Below, one piece after another: positions 22,764-29,448 of a DNA stretch of 32,942 bases. The position numbers and the translations under genes are program-made. Positions within the stretch are counted from its first letter, which is position 1. Each line of letters opens with the position of its first letter. Origin of the DNA: a virus; IMG/VR virus record IMGVR_UViG_3300031673_000291, positions 1 through 32,942 of that record. One strand, written 5' to 3'. Below the pieces are notes generated by a model. The model worked only from the letters and a program-made list of their open reading frames with translations, was not told where the DNA came from and did not search any database.

Positions 22764-22853
22764 CTGAGTGTAGCTCAGTCTGGTCAGAGCACCCGGCCTG
22801 GAACCGGGAGGCCCAGTGGGGATCCGTAGGTTCGAATCCTACCACTCAGACCA
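22764..22853 (+). tRNA. tRNA, anticodon TGG by geometry (Pro) or GGA (Ser); long variable arm
   Basis: Acceptor CTGAGTG pairs with CACTCAG, D-stem GCTC/GAGC, anticodon stem CCCGG/CCGGG, loop CCTGGAA, a 17-base variable region with CCC/GGG, T-arm GTAGG/CCTAC, then ACCA. Loop geometry gives TGG but puts C, not U, at position 33. Shifting by one gives GGA with U33 but breaks the stem. C1-G72 and A73 favour Pro; the long arm favours Ser. Confidence 0.8.
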
Positions 22854-22878
22854 TTATTTAATTGAAAGGAGAATAGTT

Positions 22879-23091
22879 ATGATAAAACCGTGGAAAACAT
22901 ATTATTGTACAGATCATGACTTATTTGAGCCAACAGGTTGTGCGAGTGTTGTCAGTGCTATTGACAAAAAAAGTGCAAGAAAGAAATTAAGAAAGGTTCT
23001 TAAAGAACATGGACTAAATGAGAAAAAGGAATTCACTCTTACAAGACTAAAAGTAGGAGAAACTATTATTTTATATGATGGAAATTATTAA
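22879..23091 (+). CDS. Hypothetical protein
   Basis: A 70-residue protein starting at ATG 22879 after AAAGGAG, between two tRNA genes. It is basic in the middle (KKSARKKLRKVLKEHG) and ends in strands (TLTRLKVGETIILYDG). Not recognised. Frames reading back into the upstream tRNA are rejected. Confidence 0.62.
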   Translation: MIKPWKTYYCTDHDLFEPTGCASVVSAIDKKSARKKLRKVLKEHGLNEKKEFTLTRLKVGETIILYDGNY

Positions 23092-23098
23092 CTAAAAT

Positions 23099-23183
23099 GC
23101 TAGTGTGGCGTAACTGGTAGGCGCGCTGGTCTTAGGAATCAGTGGTTTAGGCCGTGTGGGTTCAACTCCCTCCACTAGCACCA
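23099..23183 (+). tRNA. tRNA-Leu (TAG)
   Basis: Acceptor GCTAGTG pairs with CACTAGC. The anticodon stem CTGGT/ATCAG holds loop CTTAGGA, anticodon TAG. A long variable arm is present, as expected for Leu, with A73 and an encoded CCA. One mismatch is seen in the T-stem. Confidence 0.9.
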
Positions 23184-23206
23184 AAACTAATTATAAAAGG
23201 AGATAT

Positions 23207-23365
23207 ATGGCTAAATATTTTGTTTCAATAAAAAATGAAAAAAATCAATATAAAATATTTAAAGTTAAAAAAGAAGTTTATACATATATTCACCAATTAG
23301 AAACTGCTATTAGATTTCCGCAAGAAAGTAAAATTAAGGATTTATATCCTGAAAGGTTTAAATAA
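23207..23365 (+). CDS. Hypothetical protein
   Basis: A 52-residue basic protein starting at ATG 23207 after AAAAGGAG, directly following tRNA-Leu. It alternates strands and helices, with SIKNEKNQYKIFKVKKEVYTYI. Not recognised. Confidence 0.55.
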   Translation: MAKYFVSIKNEKNQYKIFKVKKEVYTYIHQLETAIRFPQESKIKDLYPERFK

Positions 23366-23370
23366 CAATT

Positions 23371-23455
23371 GGCGATATGGTGGAATTGGTAGACACGCTG
23401 GCCTCAAATCCCAGTGCATAATTGCGTACAGGTTCGACTCCTGTTGTCGCCACCA
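23371..23455 (+). tRNA. tRNA-Leu (CAA)
   Basis: Acceptor GGCGATA pairs with TGTCGCC. The anticodon loop CTCAAAT gives anticodon CAA, with a C-C mismatch at the last stem pair. It has a long variable arm, A73 and CCA. The D-arm GGTGGAATTGGTAGACAC is of the usual Leu type. Confidence 0.88.
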
Positions 23456-23457
23456 AT

Positions 23458-23531
23458 GGGGGTATAGCTCAGGGGCCGAGCAGGAGGCTTTTAACCTTCA
23501 GACTGGGGTTCGATTCCCCATGCCCTCACCA
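23458..23531 (+). tRNA. tRNA-Lys (TTT)
   Basis: Only two bases after the previous tRNA. Acceptor GGGGGTA pairs with TGCCCTC, D-stem GCTC/GAGC, anticodon stem GGAGG/CCTTC with loop CTTTTAA, anticodon TTT, then A73 and CCA. The pair probably shares one precursor. Confidence 0.88.
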
Positions 23532-23551
23532 AAGATAAAAAAGGAGTGTAA

Positions 23552-23848
23552 ATGTTTTATGTTTATTTAGGTTTAGCAACAAGTACATCTATAAGTATAT
23601 TAGTATTATTTATTACTTTTTTAATATATCTGATAAAATTTAAAGAAAATATATTTGACTGTTATTGGCAGGGACCATTTTTTGAAACTATTATGGTATC
23701 TTTGTTAATACTTACAGTTTTTCCATTTACTATTTATATGTGTTGTTCAATGTTAAAAACAGACTGGAAAACAGAAAAACAGATATTAGAAAAAAAGAGA
23801 GAGAAAACACCTTGGTGGAAACTTAAAGAATTTGGGGGAAAATTATGA
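23552..23848 (+). CDS. Membrane protein, two helices
   Basis: A 98-residue protein with two hydrophobic segments (about residues 5-29 and 46-66) separated by a short loop, and a lysine-rich cytoplasmic-type tail. AAAGGAG precedes the ATG. The stop overlaps the next ATG (ATGA). Not recognised. The following gene encodes another small membrane protein, so the two may act together. Confidence 0.62.
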   Translation: MFYVYLGLATSTSISILVLFITFLIYLIKFKENIFDCYWQGPFFETIMVSLLILTVFPFTIYMCCSMLKTDWKTEKQILEKKREKTPWWKLKEFGGKL

Positions 23849-24021
23849 ATATACTGAATACATTATTTCTTTTATGTAGCACTGGTTTTTTCATATATAT
23901 GGCTGTAATATGGACAACAAGAGGAATTTATAATACTCTTATAAAATTATATTTGGTTACTTCTTATATAGCAGGTATAATTCTAATACTTTATAAATAT
24001 GGATATTTACTCAAAGTTTAA
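23845..24021 (+). CDS. Small membrane protein (58 residues)
   Basis: A 58-residue protein with two hydrophobic helices: LNTLFLLCSTGFFIYMAVIW, then LVTSYIAGIILILY. Its ATG overlaps the previous stop (ATGA), and its TAA ends at the base before a tRNA begins, so the message must be cut at the tRNA 5' end. Not recognised. Confidence 0.6.
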   Translation: MNILNTLFLLCSTGFFIYMAVIWTTRGIYNTLIKLYLVTSYIAGIILILYKYGYLLKV

Positions 24022-24096
24022 GCCGGTATAGCTCAAGCGGTAGAGCGGGTGACCTGTAATCATCTGACCGGGGTTCGACTCCTCGTATCGGCTCCA
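24022..24096 (+). tRNA. tRNA-Thr (TGT) with C33
   Basis: Acceptor GCCGGTA pairs with TATCGGC, D-stem GCTC/GAGC, anticodon stem GGTGA/TCATC, loop CCTGTAA, four-base variable region, T-stem CGGGG/CCTCG, then TCCA. The anticodon is TGT by geometry. Position 33 is C instead of the near-universal U. Reading GTA with U33 would break the stem, and tRNA-Tyr normally has a long arm. Confidence 0.85.
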
Positions 24097-24114
24097 TTTA
24101 AAAAGGAAAAATTA

Positions 24115-24474
24115 ATGGAAAAAATAGTAATTGAATATTGTGAAGATGGAATATATTTTTCAGATCAAGGATCATGGGAGTGGTTGTACGGACTTCAAAA
24201 TAATATTCTAAGAAACGGGGTTAAAAATCAACATATAAAAGTTTCAAGTGAATTAATGGTTGAACTAACTAGACTTCTTGTTATTAGAAAAATAATAAAA
24301 TCAGATCAAATAATATATAAGTATAAAGATGAATTTATTTCAATAAAGAAAGATGGTGGTTTAGTTAATTGGCCAAAAGGATTTTGTGACAATAAAGATT
24401 TAATATTAGAAGAACTTATTGATTTCAGATTTAAATTGAAAGGAAAAATAGATGAACACACCTCCAAAGATTGA
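24115..24474 (+). CDS. Hypothetical protein
   Basis: A 119-residue protein starting at ATG 24115 after AAAAGGA, just after tRNA-Thr. Upstream in-frame codons lie in the tRNA and are excluded. It has alternating helices and ends in a charged tail (LKGKIDEHTSKD). It overlaps the next small gene by 23 bases. Not recognised. Confidence 0.65.
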   Translation: MEKIVIEYCEDGIYFSDQGSWEWLYGLQNNILRNGVKNQHIKVSSELMVELTRLLVIRKIIKSDQIIYKYKDEFISIKKDGGLVNWPKGFCDNKDLILEELIDFRFKLKGKIDEHTSKD

Positions 24475-24613
24475 AACATGCAAAATATGTAAAAAGTTAT
24501 ATGATCCAAAAGAAACAAAGAGAATATATGGCGATATACCTGTATTGTATGGATGTTGTTCTTCAAGATGTTATACTAAATTACAAACTTCTGATAATAA
24601 ATTTTTAAAATAA
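24452..24613 (+). CDS. Small zinc-binding protein (53 residues)
   Basis: A 53-residue protein with CKIC (about residues 10-13) and GCCSSRC (about 34-40), like a treble-clef or FCS-type finger. AAAGGA precedes the ATG, inside the end of the upstream gene. Possibly nucleic-acid binding. Not recognised further. Confidence 0.6.
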   Translation: MNTPPKIETCKICKKLYDPKETKRIYGDIPVLYGCCSSRCYTKLQTSDNKFLK

Positions 24614-24624
24614 AGGAGTAAATA

Positions 24625-24768
24625 ATGAAAAAAGAATTACTAGAAAAAATGAATAATATTTACAAAGAATTTGGAATTGATATTCATATAATACCCAACT
24701 CATTACAATCTCAAATAAACTTACTTGTTAAAGAGATTATAAAACTAAGAAGAAAAAAGGAAAAATAG
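24625..24768 (+). CDS. Small helical protein (47 residues), amber stop
   Basis: A 47-residue helical protein ending in a basic stretch (KLRRKKEK). AAAGGAG lies before the ATG. It stops at TAG directly followed by the ATG of the next gene, with no gap. Suppression of this TAG would fuse the two proteins in frame. Not recognised. Confidence 0.55.
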   Translation: MKKELLEKMNNIYKEFGIDIHIIPNSLQSQINLLVKEIIKLRRKKEK

Positions 24769-25122
24769 ATGAGCACATCACCGATGATTAAAGAGATGTT
24801 AAAAAAATATGAAGAACAAAATGGAAAAGAAAATACTTTCGAACTTATAGAATTTTTAATAAATTCATATCTTAGTATTATTGAACAATTTGGAATATCT
24901 TTATTAAAAAACGGAGTACAAAGTCAAGATATTGAACAAGTAATTTTCCAGTTAATTATAAGTAATAATAGAAAACGAAATACATATCAAACTGCTGATG
25001 ATGATAAGAAACAAGTTATGGATGCGTTAGGTGAATTTCTTTCATCTGGTGTTATGTCTACCATTATATTAGCCTATCAAGAATATAATAAATGGGATAA
25101 TGCACCAAAAACTTTACAGTAA
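24769..25122 (+). CDS. Hypothetical protein
   Basis: A 117-residue, mostly helical acidic protein. It is in the same frame as the preceding 47-residue gene and separated from it only by the TAG, so readthrough would give a 165-residue fusion. AAAAGGA lies near the end of the upstream gene as its ribosome site. Not recognised. Confidence 0.65.
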   Translation: MSTSPMIKEMLKKYEEQNGKENTFELIEFLINSYLSIIEQFGISLLKNGVQSQDIEQVIFQLIISNNRKRNTYQTADDDKKQVMDALGEFLSSGVMSTIILAYQEYNKWDNAPKTLQ

Positions 25123-25154
25123 TTGTTTTAAATTATAGCCCCGTTAAAGATTAT

Positions 25155-25239
25155 GGGGGTGTTGTCTAGAGGTCTAAGACACAGGGCTTTGAACCCTGGG
25201 CTTATAGCTTCGTAGGTTCGAATCCTACCGCCCCTTCCA
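25155..25239 (+). tRNA. tRNA-Gln (TTG) with long variable arm
   Basis: Acceptor GGGGGTG pairs with CGCCCCT (ending in a G-T pair), D-stem GTCT/AGAC, anticodon stem CAGGG/CCCTG, loop CTTTGAA, anticodon TTG, and a 13-base variable region with GCT/AGC, then TCCA. Gln tRNAs normally have a short variable loop. Ser (TGA) would need a shifted loop that breaks the stem. Confidence 0.82.
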
Positions 25240-25249
25240 CATCTTTCTA

Positions 25250-25258
25250 AGAACAAAA
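25250..25258 (+). promoter_or_regulatory. AGAACAAAA variant motif before HNH gene
   Basis: One-base variant (AGAACAAAA) of the recurrent motif, 28 bases before the HNH start at 25286. It also forms part of a CTAAGAA/TTCTTAG hairpin. Confidence 0.35.
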
Positions 25259-25285
25259 TTAAAATTCTTAGGTGGGGTAATAAAT

Positions 25286-25936
25286 ATGGATCTTTGTAAT
25301 TTCGGTTGTGGAAACCAAGCTTCTTATGTTTTTAAAAATGGAAAGAATTGTTGTTCAGAATTTGTAGTACAATGTCCAGAAGTCAGAAGGAAAAATTCTT
25401 TAAAAATCAAAGGTAAACAATATTGTTATAAATCAAAAGTAACATATTTAAATAAAAATTATAAATATTATTGTATATATTGTGGAAAACCTTTAATAAA
25501 TAAGTTTAATAAAAATGTACATGAAATTGTATGTTCAATGAATCCAAAAAATGTAAAATTTTGTTATTGTGGAAATATTATTCTTAATAAAACAAGCAGA
25601 ACATGTTCTTACTATTGTTCTAATAAAATATTTAAAAATCAAAAAAAGAAAAAAGACTTGAGTATAGATAAACATAGAGATATTGCTTTTCGGTATCATA
25701 GAAAACAATGTATTATTTGTAATGAAAAAAATATTGTAGAAGTACATCATTATGACAATAATCACTATAATAATAATCCGATTAATTTTATACCTTTATG
25801 TCCAACACATCATAAATATGTACATAGTAAATATAAAATTTTAATACAAGATAAAATTAATATATACTACAAAAACTTTAAAAGGATTTTTGATCACTGG
25901 ATAAGACATAATAGTAATTTTATTGTTGAAGACTAA
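25286..25936 (+). CDS. HNH endonuclease with N-terminal zinc module
   Basis: A 216-residue protein. N-terminal module CNFGCGNQASYVFKNGKNCC (residues 4-23); then zinc pairs CIYCGK, CYCGN and CSYYC; and a C-terminal classical HNH domain CIICNEKNIVEVHHYDNN with INFIPLCPTHHKYVH. The middle and HNH parts closely parallel the 31380-31997 gene. Probably a free-standing homing endonuclease placed between tRNA genes, with its own upstream motif. Confidence 0.85.
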   Translation: MDLCNFGCGNQASYVFKNGKNCCSEFVVQCPEVRRKNSLKIKGKQYCYKSKVTYLNKNYKYYCIYCGKPLINKFNKNVHEIVCSMNPKNVKFCYCGNIILNKTSRTCSYYCSNKIFKNQKKKKDLSIDKHRDIAFRYHRKQCIICNEKNIVEVHHYDNNHYNNNPINFIPLCPTHHKYVHSKYKILIQDKINIYYKNFKRIFDHWIRHNSNFIVED

Positions 25937-25957
25937 TATGATAAACAGGAGAAGAAT

Positions 25958-26389
25958 TTGGAAACATTAAAAACGTGTCATGATTGTGGAGCAAAAGAAG
26001 GAGAACTCCACTATATTGGTTGTGATTATGAAAGATGTCCATTTTGTGGCGGACAGTTGTTAGCTTGTGGTTGTTGTTATACAGAACTAGGTTTTGATTA
26101 TGGGTGGAATAAAGAACCTTATTGTGGTTTACCCAAAGACATTTATGAAAATGGATTACCTCCTGATCTTGAAGAAAAATGGGAAAATATTCTCAATGAA
26201 AAAGGGAGAGTTCCATATATATTTTATCCAAATGTATGTGCAAGATGTGGAAAATTAATGCCAGATTTGTTTCAAGTTTCTAATGAAGAATGGGAGCATT
26301 ATATTGAGATAGGTGAAAGAAAAAATGTTATTTGTAGAGAATGTTATAATTACATCAAAAAAATCATTGATGAAAATACAGGAACTTAA
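25958..26389 (+). CDS. Multi-zinc-ribbon protein
   Basis: A 143-residue protein starting at TTG 25958 after AGGAGAAG. Cysteine pairs: CHDCG, CPFCGGQ with CGCCY, CARCGK and CREC. The central [16 protein letters not shown] is typical of small phage ribbons. No catalytic motif is seen. Function unknown. Confidence 0.65.
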   Translation: METLKTCHDCGAKEGELHYIGCDYERCPFCGGQLLACGCCYTELGFDYGWNKEPYCGLPKDIYENGLPPDLEEKWENILNEKGRVPYIFYPNVCARCGKLMPDLFQVSNEEWEHYIEIGERKNVICRECYNYIKKIIDENTGT

Positions 26390-26392
26390 AAC

Positions 26393-26480
26393 GGTGAGGT
26401 GCTCGAGTGGTCTAAAAGAGCGGTTTGCTAAATCGTCGGGTGTAACAGCCCCGTAGGTTCGAATCCTACCCTCACCGCCA
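26393..26480 (+). tRNA. tRNA-Ser (GCT)
   Basis: Acceptor GGTGAGG pairs with CCTCACC. The anticodon stem GCGGT/ATCGT holds loop TTGCTAA, anticodon GCT. It has a long variable arm, T-arm GTAGG/CCTAC, G73 (usual for Ser) and CCA. Confidence 0.9.
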
Positions 26481-26497
26481 TATTAAAAGGAGTAAAA

Positions 26498-26701
26498 ATG
26501 GCTGCAATTATTATTGATAGGTGTGGACAATTGTGTCCATTCTTTGAATGCGATGATCGTATTCATAACATAAAATCAAGATGTTTTTTAGATCCAACAT
26601 TATCAACTTGGCGATATTTTGAACCTCAAGAAAAAGGAAGTATGCCAAAAAACTGTCCTATGAAAAGACGAAAACAAGTTAAAGTAATATTTAAGGAGTG
26701 A
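26498..26701 (+). CDS. Cysteine-rich small protein
   Basis: A 67-residue protein with CGQLCPFFECDD near the start, a single Cys in the middle (RCFLDP) and NCPMKRRK near the end. It follows tRNA-Ser with an AAAAGGAG site. Possibly metal-binding. Not recognised. Confidence 0.6.
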   Translation: MAAIIIDRCGQLCPFFECDDRIHNIKSRCFLDPTLSTWRYFEPQEKGSMPKNCPMKRRKQVKVIFKE

Positions 26702-26705
26702 AATA

Positions 26706-27074
26706 ATGAGACCTGAGAATGCAGATGTTACATATTGGCAAGTTCAAGCACAATGGACAACAAATAAGAAAGATAAAAAATGGTTTTTTCATACTTATTG
26801 TGATCTTGTTACTTCAAAAACATATGGTAAATATAAAAATAATGACGATGATCCTTCAGCATGTGGAAATTGTTGGCAAATATATGGAATAAATGGAGTG
26901 TTAAATGAAGAAGCTGGAATTAAATGGTTAGAATTAGTTAGAAGAGAAAACAGACTTCAAGAACAGAATTCACCAGATAGAATTCCAATATGGGGTAGAC
27001 ATAAACATATTCCAGTGAAATTTCGTTTAGCTAAAATTCATATTATAAAGACTACAGAAGAATTAAACATTTAA
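26706..27074 (+). CDS. Hypothetical protein
   Basis: A 122-residue protein with AAGGAG before the ATG, four bases after the previous stop. It is rich in aromatic residues (TYWQVQAQW, KKWFFHTYCD) with a single CGNC pair. Not recognised. Confidence 0.65.
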   Translation: MRPENADVTYWQVQAQWTTNKKDKKWFFHTYCDLVTSKTYGKYKNNDDDPSACGNCWQIYGINGVLNEEAGIKWLELVRRENRLQEQNSPDRIPIWGRHKHIPVKFRLAKIHIIKTTEELNI

Positions 27075-27098
27075 ATTAGATGTTTACCAAAACTTTTT

Positions 27099-27107
27099 AG
27101 AACAAAT
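27099..27107 (+). promoter_or_regulatory. AGAACAAAT motif before a leader ORF and hairpin
   Basis: Exact motif preceded by TTTTT, followed by ATATGTATT and then, within 35 bases, AAAGGAG and a very short leader ORF. Confidence 0.45.
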
Positions 27108-27139
27108 ATATGTATTAAAAAATCAAAGGAGATTATAAT

Positions 27140-27154
27140 ATGCGTCGATCATAG
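27140..27154 (+). other. Possible four-codon leader ORF ending in amber
   Basis: AAAGGAG, eight bases of spacing, then ATG CGT CGA TCA TAG. In this frame the next two stops are also TAG (27170 and 27224), with no TAA or TGA until the frame is well inside the next gene. It may be a regulatory leader. There is no proof of translation. Confidence 0.35.
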
Positions 27155-27187
27155 ATTTTTATACCGCCGTAGATTAACGAGTCTCGT

Positions 27188-27248
27188 GGTCCTCCCTCTC
27201 AAACTCTTCTTGGTAATGTTACTTAGAAAATAGTAGGAGGGAGAGACC
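27188..27248 (+). promoter_or_regulatory. Hairpin hiding the ribosome site of the 27249 gene
   Basis: GGTCCTCCCTC (27188-27198) pairs with GAGGGAGAGACC (27237-27248), 11 pairs with one bulged A. The 3' strand contains the GGAGGGAG ribosome site and ends at the base before the ATG, so folding would block initiation. The loop is about 38 bases. Confidence 0.65.
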
Positions 27249-27572
27249 ATGATACATCCATTTACAAAAGTAAAAATTTCTCAGAAGGAAAAAGCTCAAA
27301 AAATCAGAGATTTTAAATTCTGTAGAAAAGCAAAAAATAGAGTTGGAAATCCTGCATTACAAAATTTATTTGATAATGCATGGAAAGTATTTCGTATTAG
27401 TTGGGAATATAGACACACTCATATTGCTTATTGTGAAATCAGAGGCAAAGAGCGATCTCAAATTGAAATTCCCAGAGAAGATAATCTACCCAATGAAAAT
27501 AAAATTTCAAAAATTAAAGATTCCATTCTTAAAGAGATTGAAGAACATGAAGCTCTACGTAGTAGTTCGTAA
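27249..27572 (+). CDS. Hypothetical protein under hairpin control
   Basis: A 107-residue basic protein, not recognised. It is notable for the strong stem-loop that covers its ribosome site. Its end overlaps the Pth2-like gene by 26 bases, so the hairpin may control both. It contains helices rich in Lys, Arg and Glu (SKIKDSILKEIEEHEAL). Confidence 0.65.
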   Translation: MIHPFTKVKISQKEKAQKIRDFKFCRKAKNRVGNPALQNLFDNAWKVFRISWEYRHTHIAYCEIRGKERSQIEIPREDNLPNENKISKIKDSILKEIEEHEALRSSS

Positions 27573-27834
27573 CGATTTATCACAATCTCAAAAGTCTGTA
27601 CAAGCAGGACATGCAATTGCAGAGTTTCTACTTCATAGACAAACAAAATGGGATAATGGAACTCTTATAATTCTAGGGGTAGATAATAAACAAGAACTTG
27701 AAAAATTAACATATCGGTTAGATATGAGAAGTATTGATTGGGTTGGATTTAAAGAACCTGATATTGGTAATGAAATAACAGCCATTGCTTCAGATCAAAG
27801 ATGCAGGCTATTTTCTAATTTAAAACTAGTTTAA
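27547..27834 (+). CDS. Pth2-like peptidyl-tRNA hydrolase
   Basis: A 95-residue protein starting at ATG 27547 inside the end of the upstream gene. MKLYVVVRNDLSQSQKSVQAGHA matches the Pth2 start (V(V/L)RxDLxMxxGKxAAQxxHA), followed by WDNGTLIILGVDNKQELEKL and an end that aligns with the TAIA segment. Pth2 releases peptides from stalled peptidyl-tRNA and is typical of archaea, eukaryotes and some phages. The usual length is about 115, so this is a short version. It lies just before the suppressor tRNA, consistent with a role in phage translation. Confidence 0.65.
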   Translation: MKLYVVVRNDLSQSQKSVQAGHAIAEFLLHRQTKWDNGTLIILGVDNKQELEKLTYRLDMRSIDWVGFKEPDIGNEITAIASDQRCRLFSNLKLV

Positions 27835-27841
27835 ATAGTGA

Positions 27842-27919
27842 TGGTCAGTAGCTTAGTCTGGTCTAAAGCCGAGGTCTCTAAAACCTTGATCGTGGGTTCG
27901 AATCCCATCTGGCCAACCA
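27842..27919 (+). tRNA. Amber-suppressor tRNA (anticodon CTA)
   Basis: Acceptor TGGTCAG pairs with CTGGCCA, D-stem GCTT/AAGC, anticodon stem GAGGT/ACCTT, loop CTCTAAA with U33, anticodon CTA, four-base variable region, T-arm GTGGG/CCCAT, A73 and CCA. CTA reads UAG. The loop differs by one base from that of tRNA-Trp (CTCCAAA), and U1-A72 occurs in Gln tRNAs, so the amino acid is uncertain. Confidence 0.88.
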
Positions 27920-27932
27920 AGTAAAGGAGAAT

Positions 27933-28235
27933 ATGAAAAATTCTACTGGAAAATATTATACAGATAAAGAACCAGATCGTTCAAATTGTCCAAGTAGAAG
28001 ATGGATGGTGGGGATAGGGCAGGGTATCTGGTGTAGTAATGAGAAAAATAAGGGCAAAGATTTAGAGCAGGGTATTCATAGAAATTTTAATCAACCATTG
28101 TTACCATTTTCATATGCTTTTGTTTGTGATAACTATAACGGAAAGATTGAATGGAAACTTACATATTGTAAAGTTGAAGATTTACCAGATTTACCACCAT
28201 ATCCATTTGTTAAAGAAGAACTGAATAAGAAATAA
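27933..28235 (+). CDS. Hypothetical protein
   Basis: A 100-residue protein after AAAGGAG, following the suppressor tRNA. It is rich in aromatic residues and proline near the C-terminus (LPDLPPYPFVKEE). Not recognised. Confidence 0.62.
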   Translation: MKNSTGKYYTDKEPDRSNCPSRRWMVGIGQGIWCSNEKNKGKDLEQGIHRNFNQPLLPFSYAFVCDNYNGKIEWKLTYCKVEDLPDLPPYPFVKEELNKK

Positions 28236-28242
28236 AATATAT

Positions 28243-28326
28243 GACTCTGTCGTCTAGTAATACTAGTAGGGAAGGACGCTGGCAACGCGCTAGTACGATG
28301 GGTTCGAGTCCTATCCGGAGTCATCA
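28243..28326 (+). tRNA. Aberrant tRNA, anticodon ACG by geometry; hairpin in D-loop
   Basis: Acceptor GACTCTG pairs with CGGAGTC, D-stem GTCT/GGAC around an 18-base loop in which CTAGT pairs with ACTAG, anticodon stem GCTGG/CTAGT with loop CAACGCG (A at 33), a six-base T-stem GATGGG/CCTATC, then A and TCA instead of CCA. May be a degenerate or specialised tRNA. It is a sibling of the next one. Confidence 0.6.
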
Positions 28327-28333
28327 AACATAT

Positions 28334-28418
28334 GGTTCTGTATTCTAGTAGTACTAGTTGGAGCAGACGCTAGTTTGGAGCTAGAGGTGATGGGTTCGAT
28401 CCCCATTCAGAACCTCCA
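28334..28418 (+). tRNA. Aberrant tRNA, anticodon TGG by geometry; hairpin in D-loop
   Basis: Acceptor GGTTCTG pairs with CAGAACC, a weak D-stem with a long loop holding CTAGT/ACTAG, anticodon loop TTTGGAG on a four-pair CTAG/CTAG stem, T-arm ATGGG/CCCAT with one extra base, then TCCA. It is homologous to the 28243 tRNA over most of its length. It would be a further TGG tRNA if functional. Confidence 0.65.
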
Positions 28419-28469
28419 ATTAATGAAAAAGAGAGTAGTGATCCTATAAGGATAACCATATCATTTTTA

Positions 28470-28478
28470 AGAACAAAT
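28470..28478 (+). promoter_or_regulatory. AGAACAAAT motif before endonuclease gene
   Basis: Exact motif preceded by ATTTTTA and followed by AAATAAAAAGG, 14 bases before the ATG at 28492. Confidence 0.45.
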
Positions 28479-28491
28479 AAATAAAAAGGTT

Positions 28492-29448
28492 ATGGATATG
28501 GAATTATGTCATTATGGGTGTGGACAAAAAGCAAAATTTATTTTCAAAAATGGAAAATTATGTTGTTCAAAAAATCATAAACAATGTCCAAATAAAAAAG
28601 AATCTAAACATGATTATAAAAATGATAAATCACACAAAAAAGTAAATTGTAAATACTGTAATAAAGAATTCTTTTATTCAAATTTAAAACAACATGAATC
28701 ATCATGCTATTTAAAACCAGAAAACATAAGAACCTGTTTAAATTGCAGAAAAATATTAAATGGCCGCGATCAAAAAAAATATTGTTCAAAAAAATGCTTT
28801 GCTTCCCATACACATACAACAAAAAAGAAAAAACAATCAAAAGAGACTAAAAGAAAAATTAGTACAAGTGTTAAAAATATTTCACCAACTAGATCAGATG
28901 CATTAAAAAAACCAGTTATGATAGAGATTAAATGCCCAATTTGTGGTAATATTAAAAAAATTAAAACAACAGCACCTGGTTCATTTAGTAAAACAAAATC
29001 TTGTTCTAAAAAATGTTTAAGTAAACTTTTATCGAAAAAATCAATAGAAAGTGGTTGTGGTGGTTATCGAGAAGGTTCTGGTCGTAGTAAAAGTGGTTAT
29101 TACAAAGGAGTGTATTGTGGTAGTAGTTATGAATTAATATTTTTAGTATATCATTTGAATATAGGGTCAAATATTAAAAGATGTAAATTAAAAATACCGT
29201 ATACATATAACGGGCAAAATCATCATTATTATCCTGATTTTGAAATAGATAATATTATATATGAAATAAAAGGGTTTTATAATAAAATTGTAGATATTAA
29301 AACTAATGCAGTAATTAATGCAGGTTATAAAATAGAAGTTTTATATTTAAAAGATCTTCAACCAATGTTAGACTGTATTAAAAATAAATTTAAAATAAAA
29401 AATATAATAAAACTATATGAACAAAAAACGCTTCTGTCTTCTAGTTAG
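28492..29448 (+). CDS. PD-(D/E)XK-type endonuclease with shared zinc module
   Basis: A 318-residue protein. N-terminal module CHYGCGQKAKFIFKNGKLCC (6-25); zinc pairs CKYCNKEF, CLNCRK, CSKKC and CPICGN; a NUMOD3-like stretch (KETKRKISTSVKN); then a C-terminal domain with SYELIFLVYHL, YYPDFEIDNIIYEIKGFYNK, a PD-(D/E)xK nuclease core (PDF...EIK) instead of HNH. The last codons and the TAG stop lie inside the following tRNA-Glu gene. Likely a homing-type endonuclease. Confidence 0.8.
   Translation: MDMELCHYGCGQKAKFIFKNGKLCCSKNHKQCPNKKESKHDYKNDKSHKKVNCKYCNKEFFYSNLKQHESSCYLKPENIRTCLNCRKILNGRDQKKYCSKKCFASHTHTTKKKKQSKETKRKISTSVKNISPTRSDALKKPVMIEIKCPICGNIKKIKTTAPGSFSKTKSCSKKCLSKLLSKKSIESGCGGYREGSGRSKSGYYKGVYCGSSYELIFLVYHLNIGSNIKRCKLKIPYTYNGQNHHYYPDFEIDNIIYEIKGFYNKIVDIKTNAVINAGYKIEVLYLKDLQPMLDCIKNKFKIKNIIKLYEQKTLLSSS

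Noticed and set aside
24049-24114. Upstream extension of the 24115 gene
   Set aside because: The extension lies inside tRNA-Thr. The ATG at 24115 has the ribosome site.
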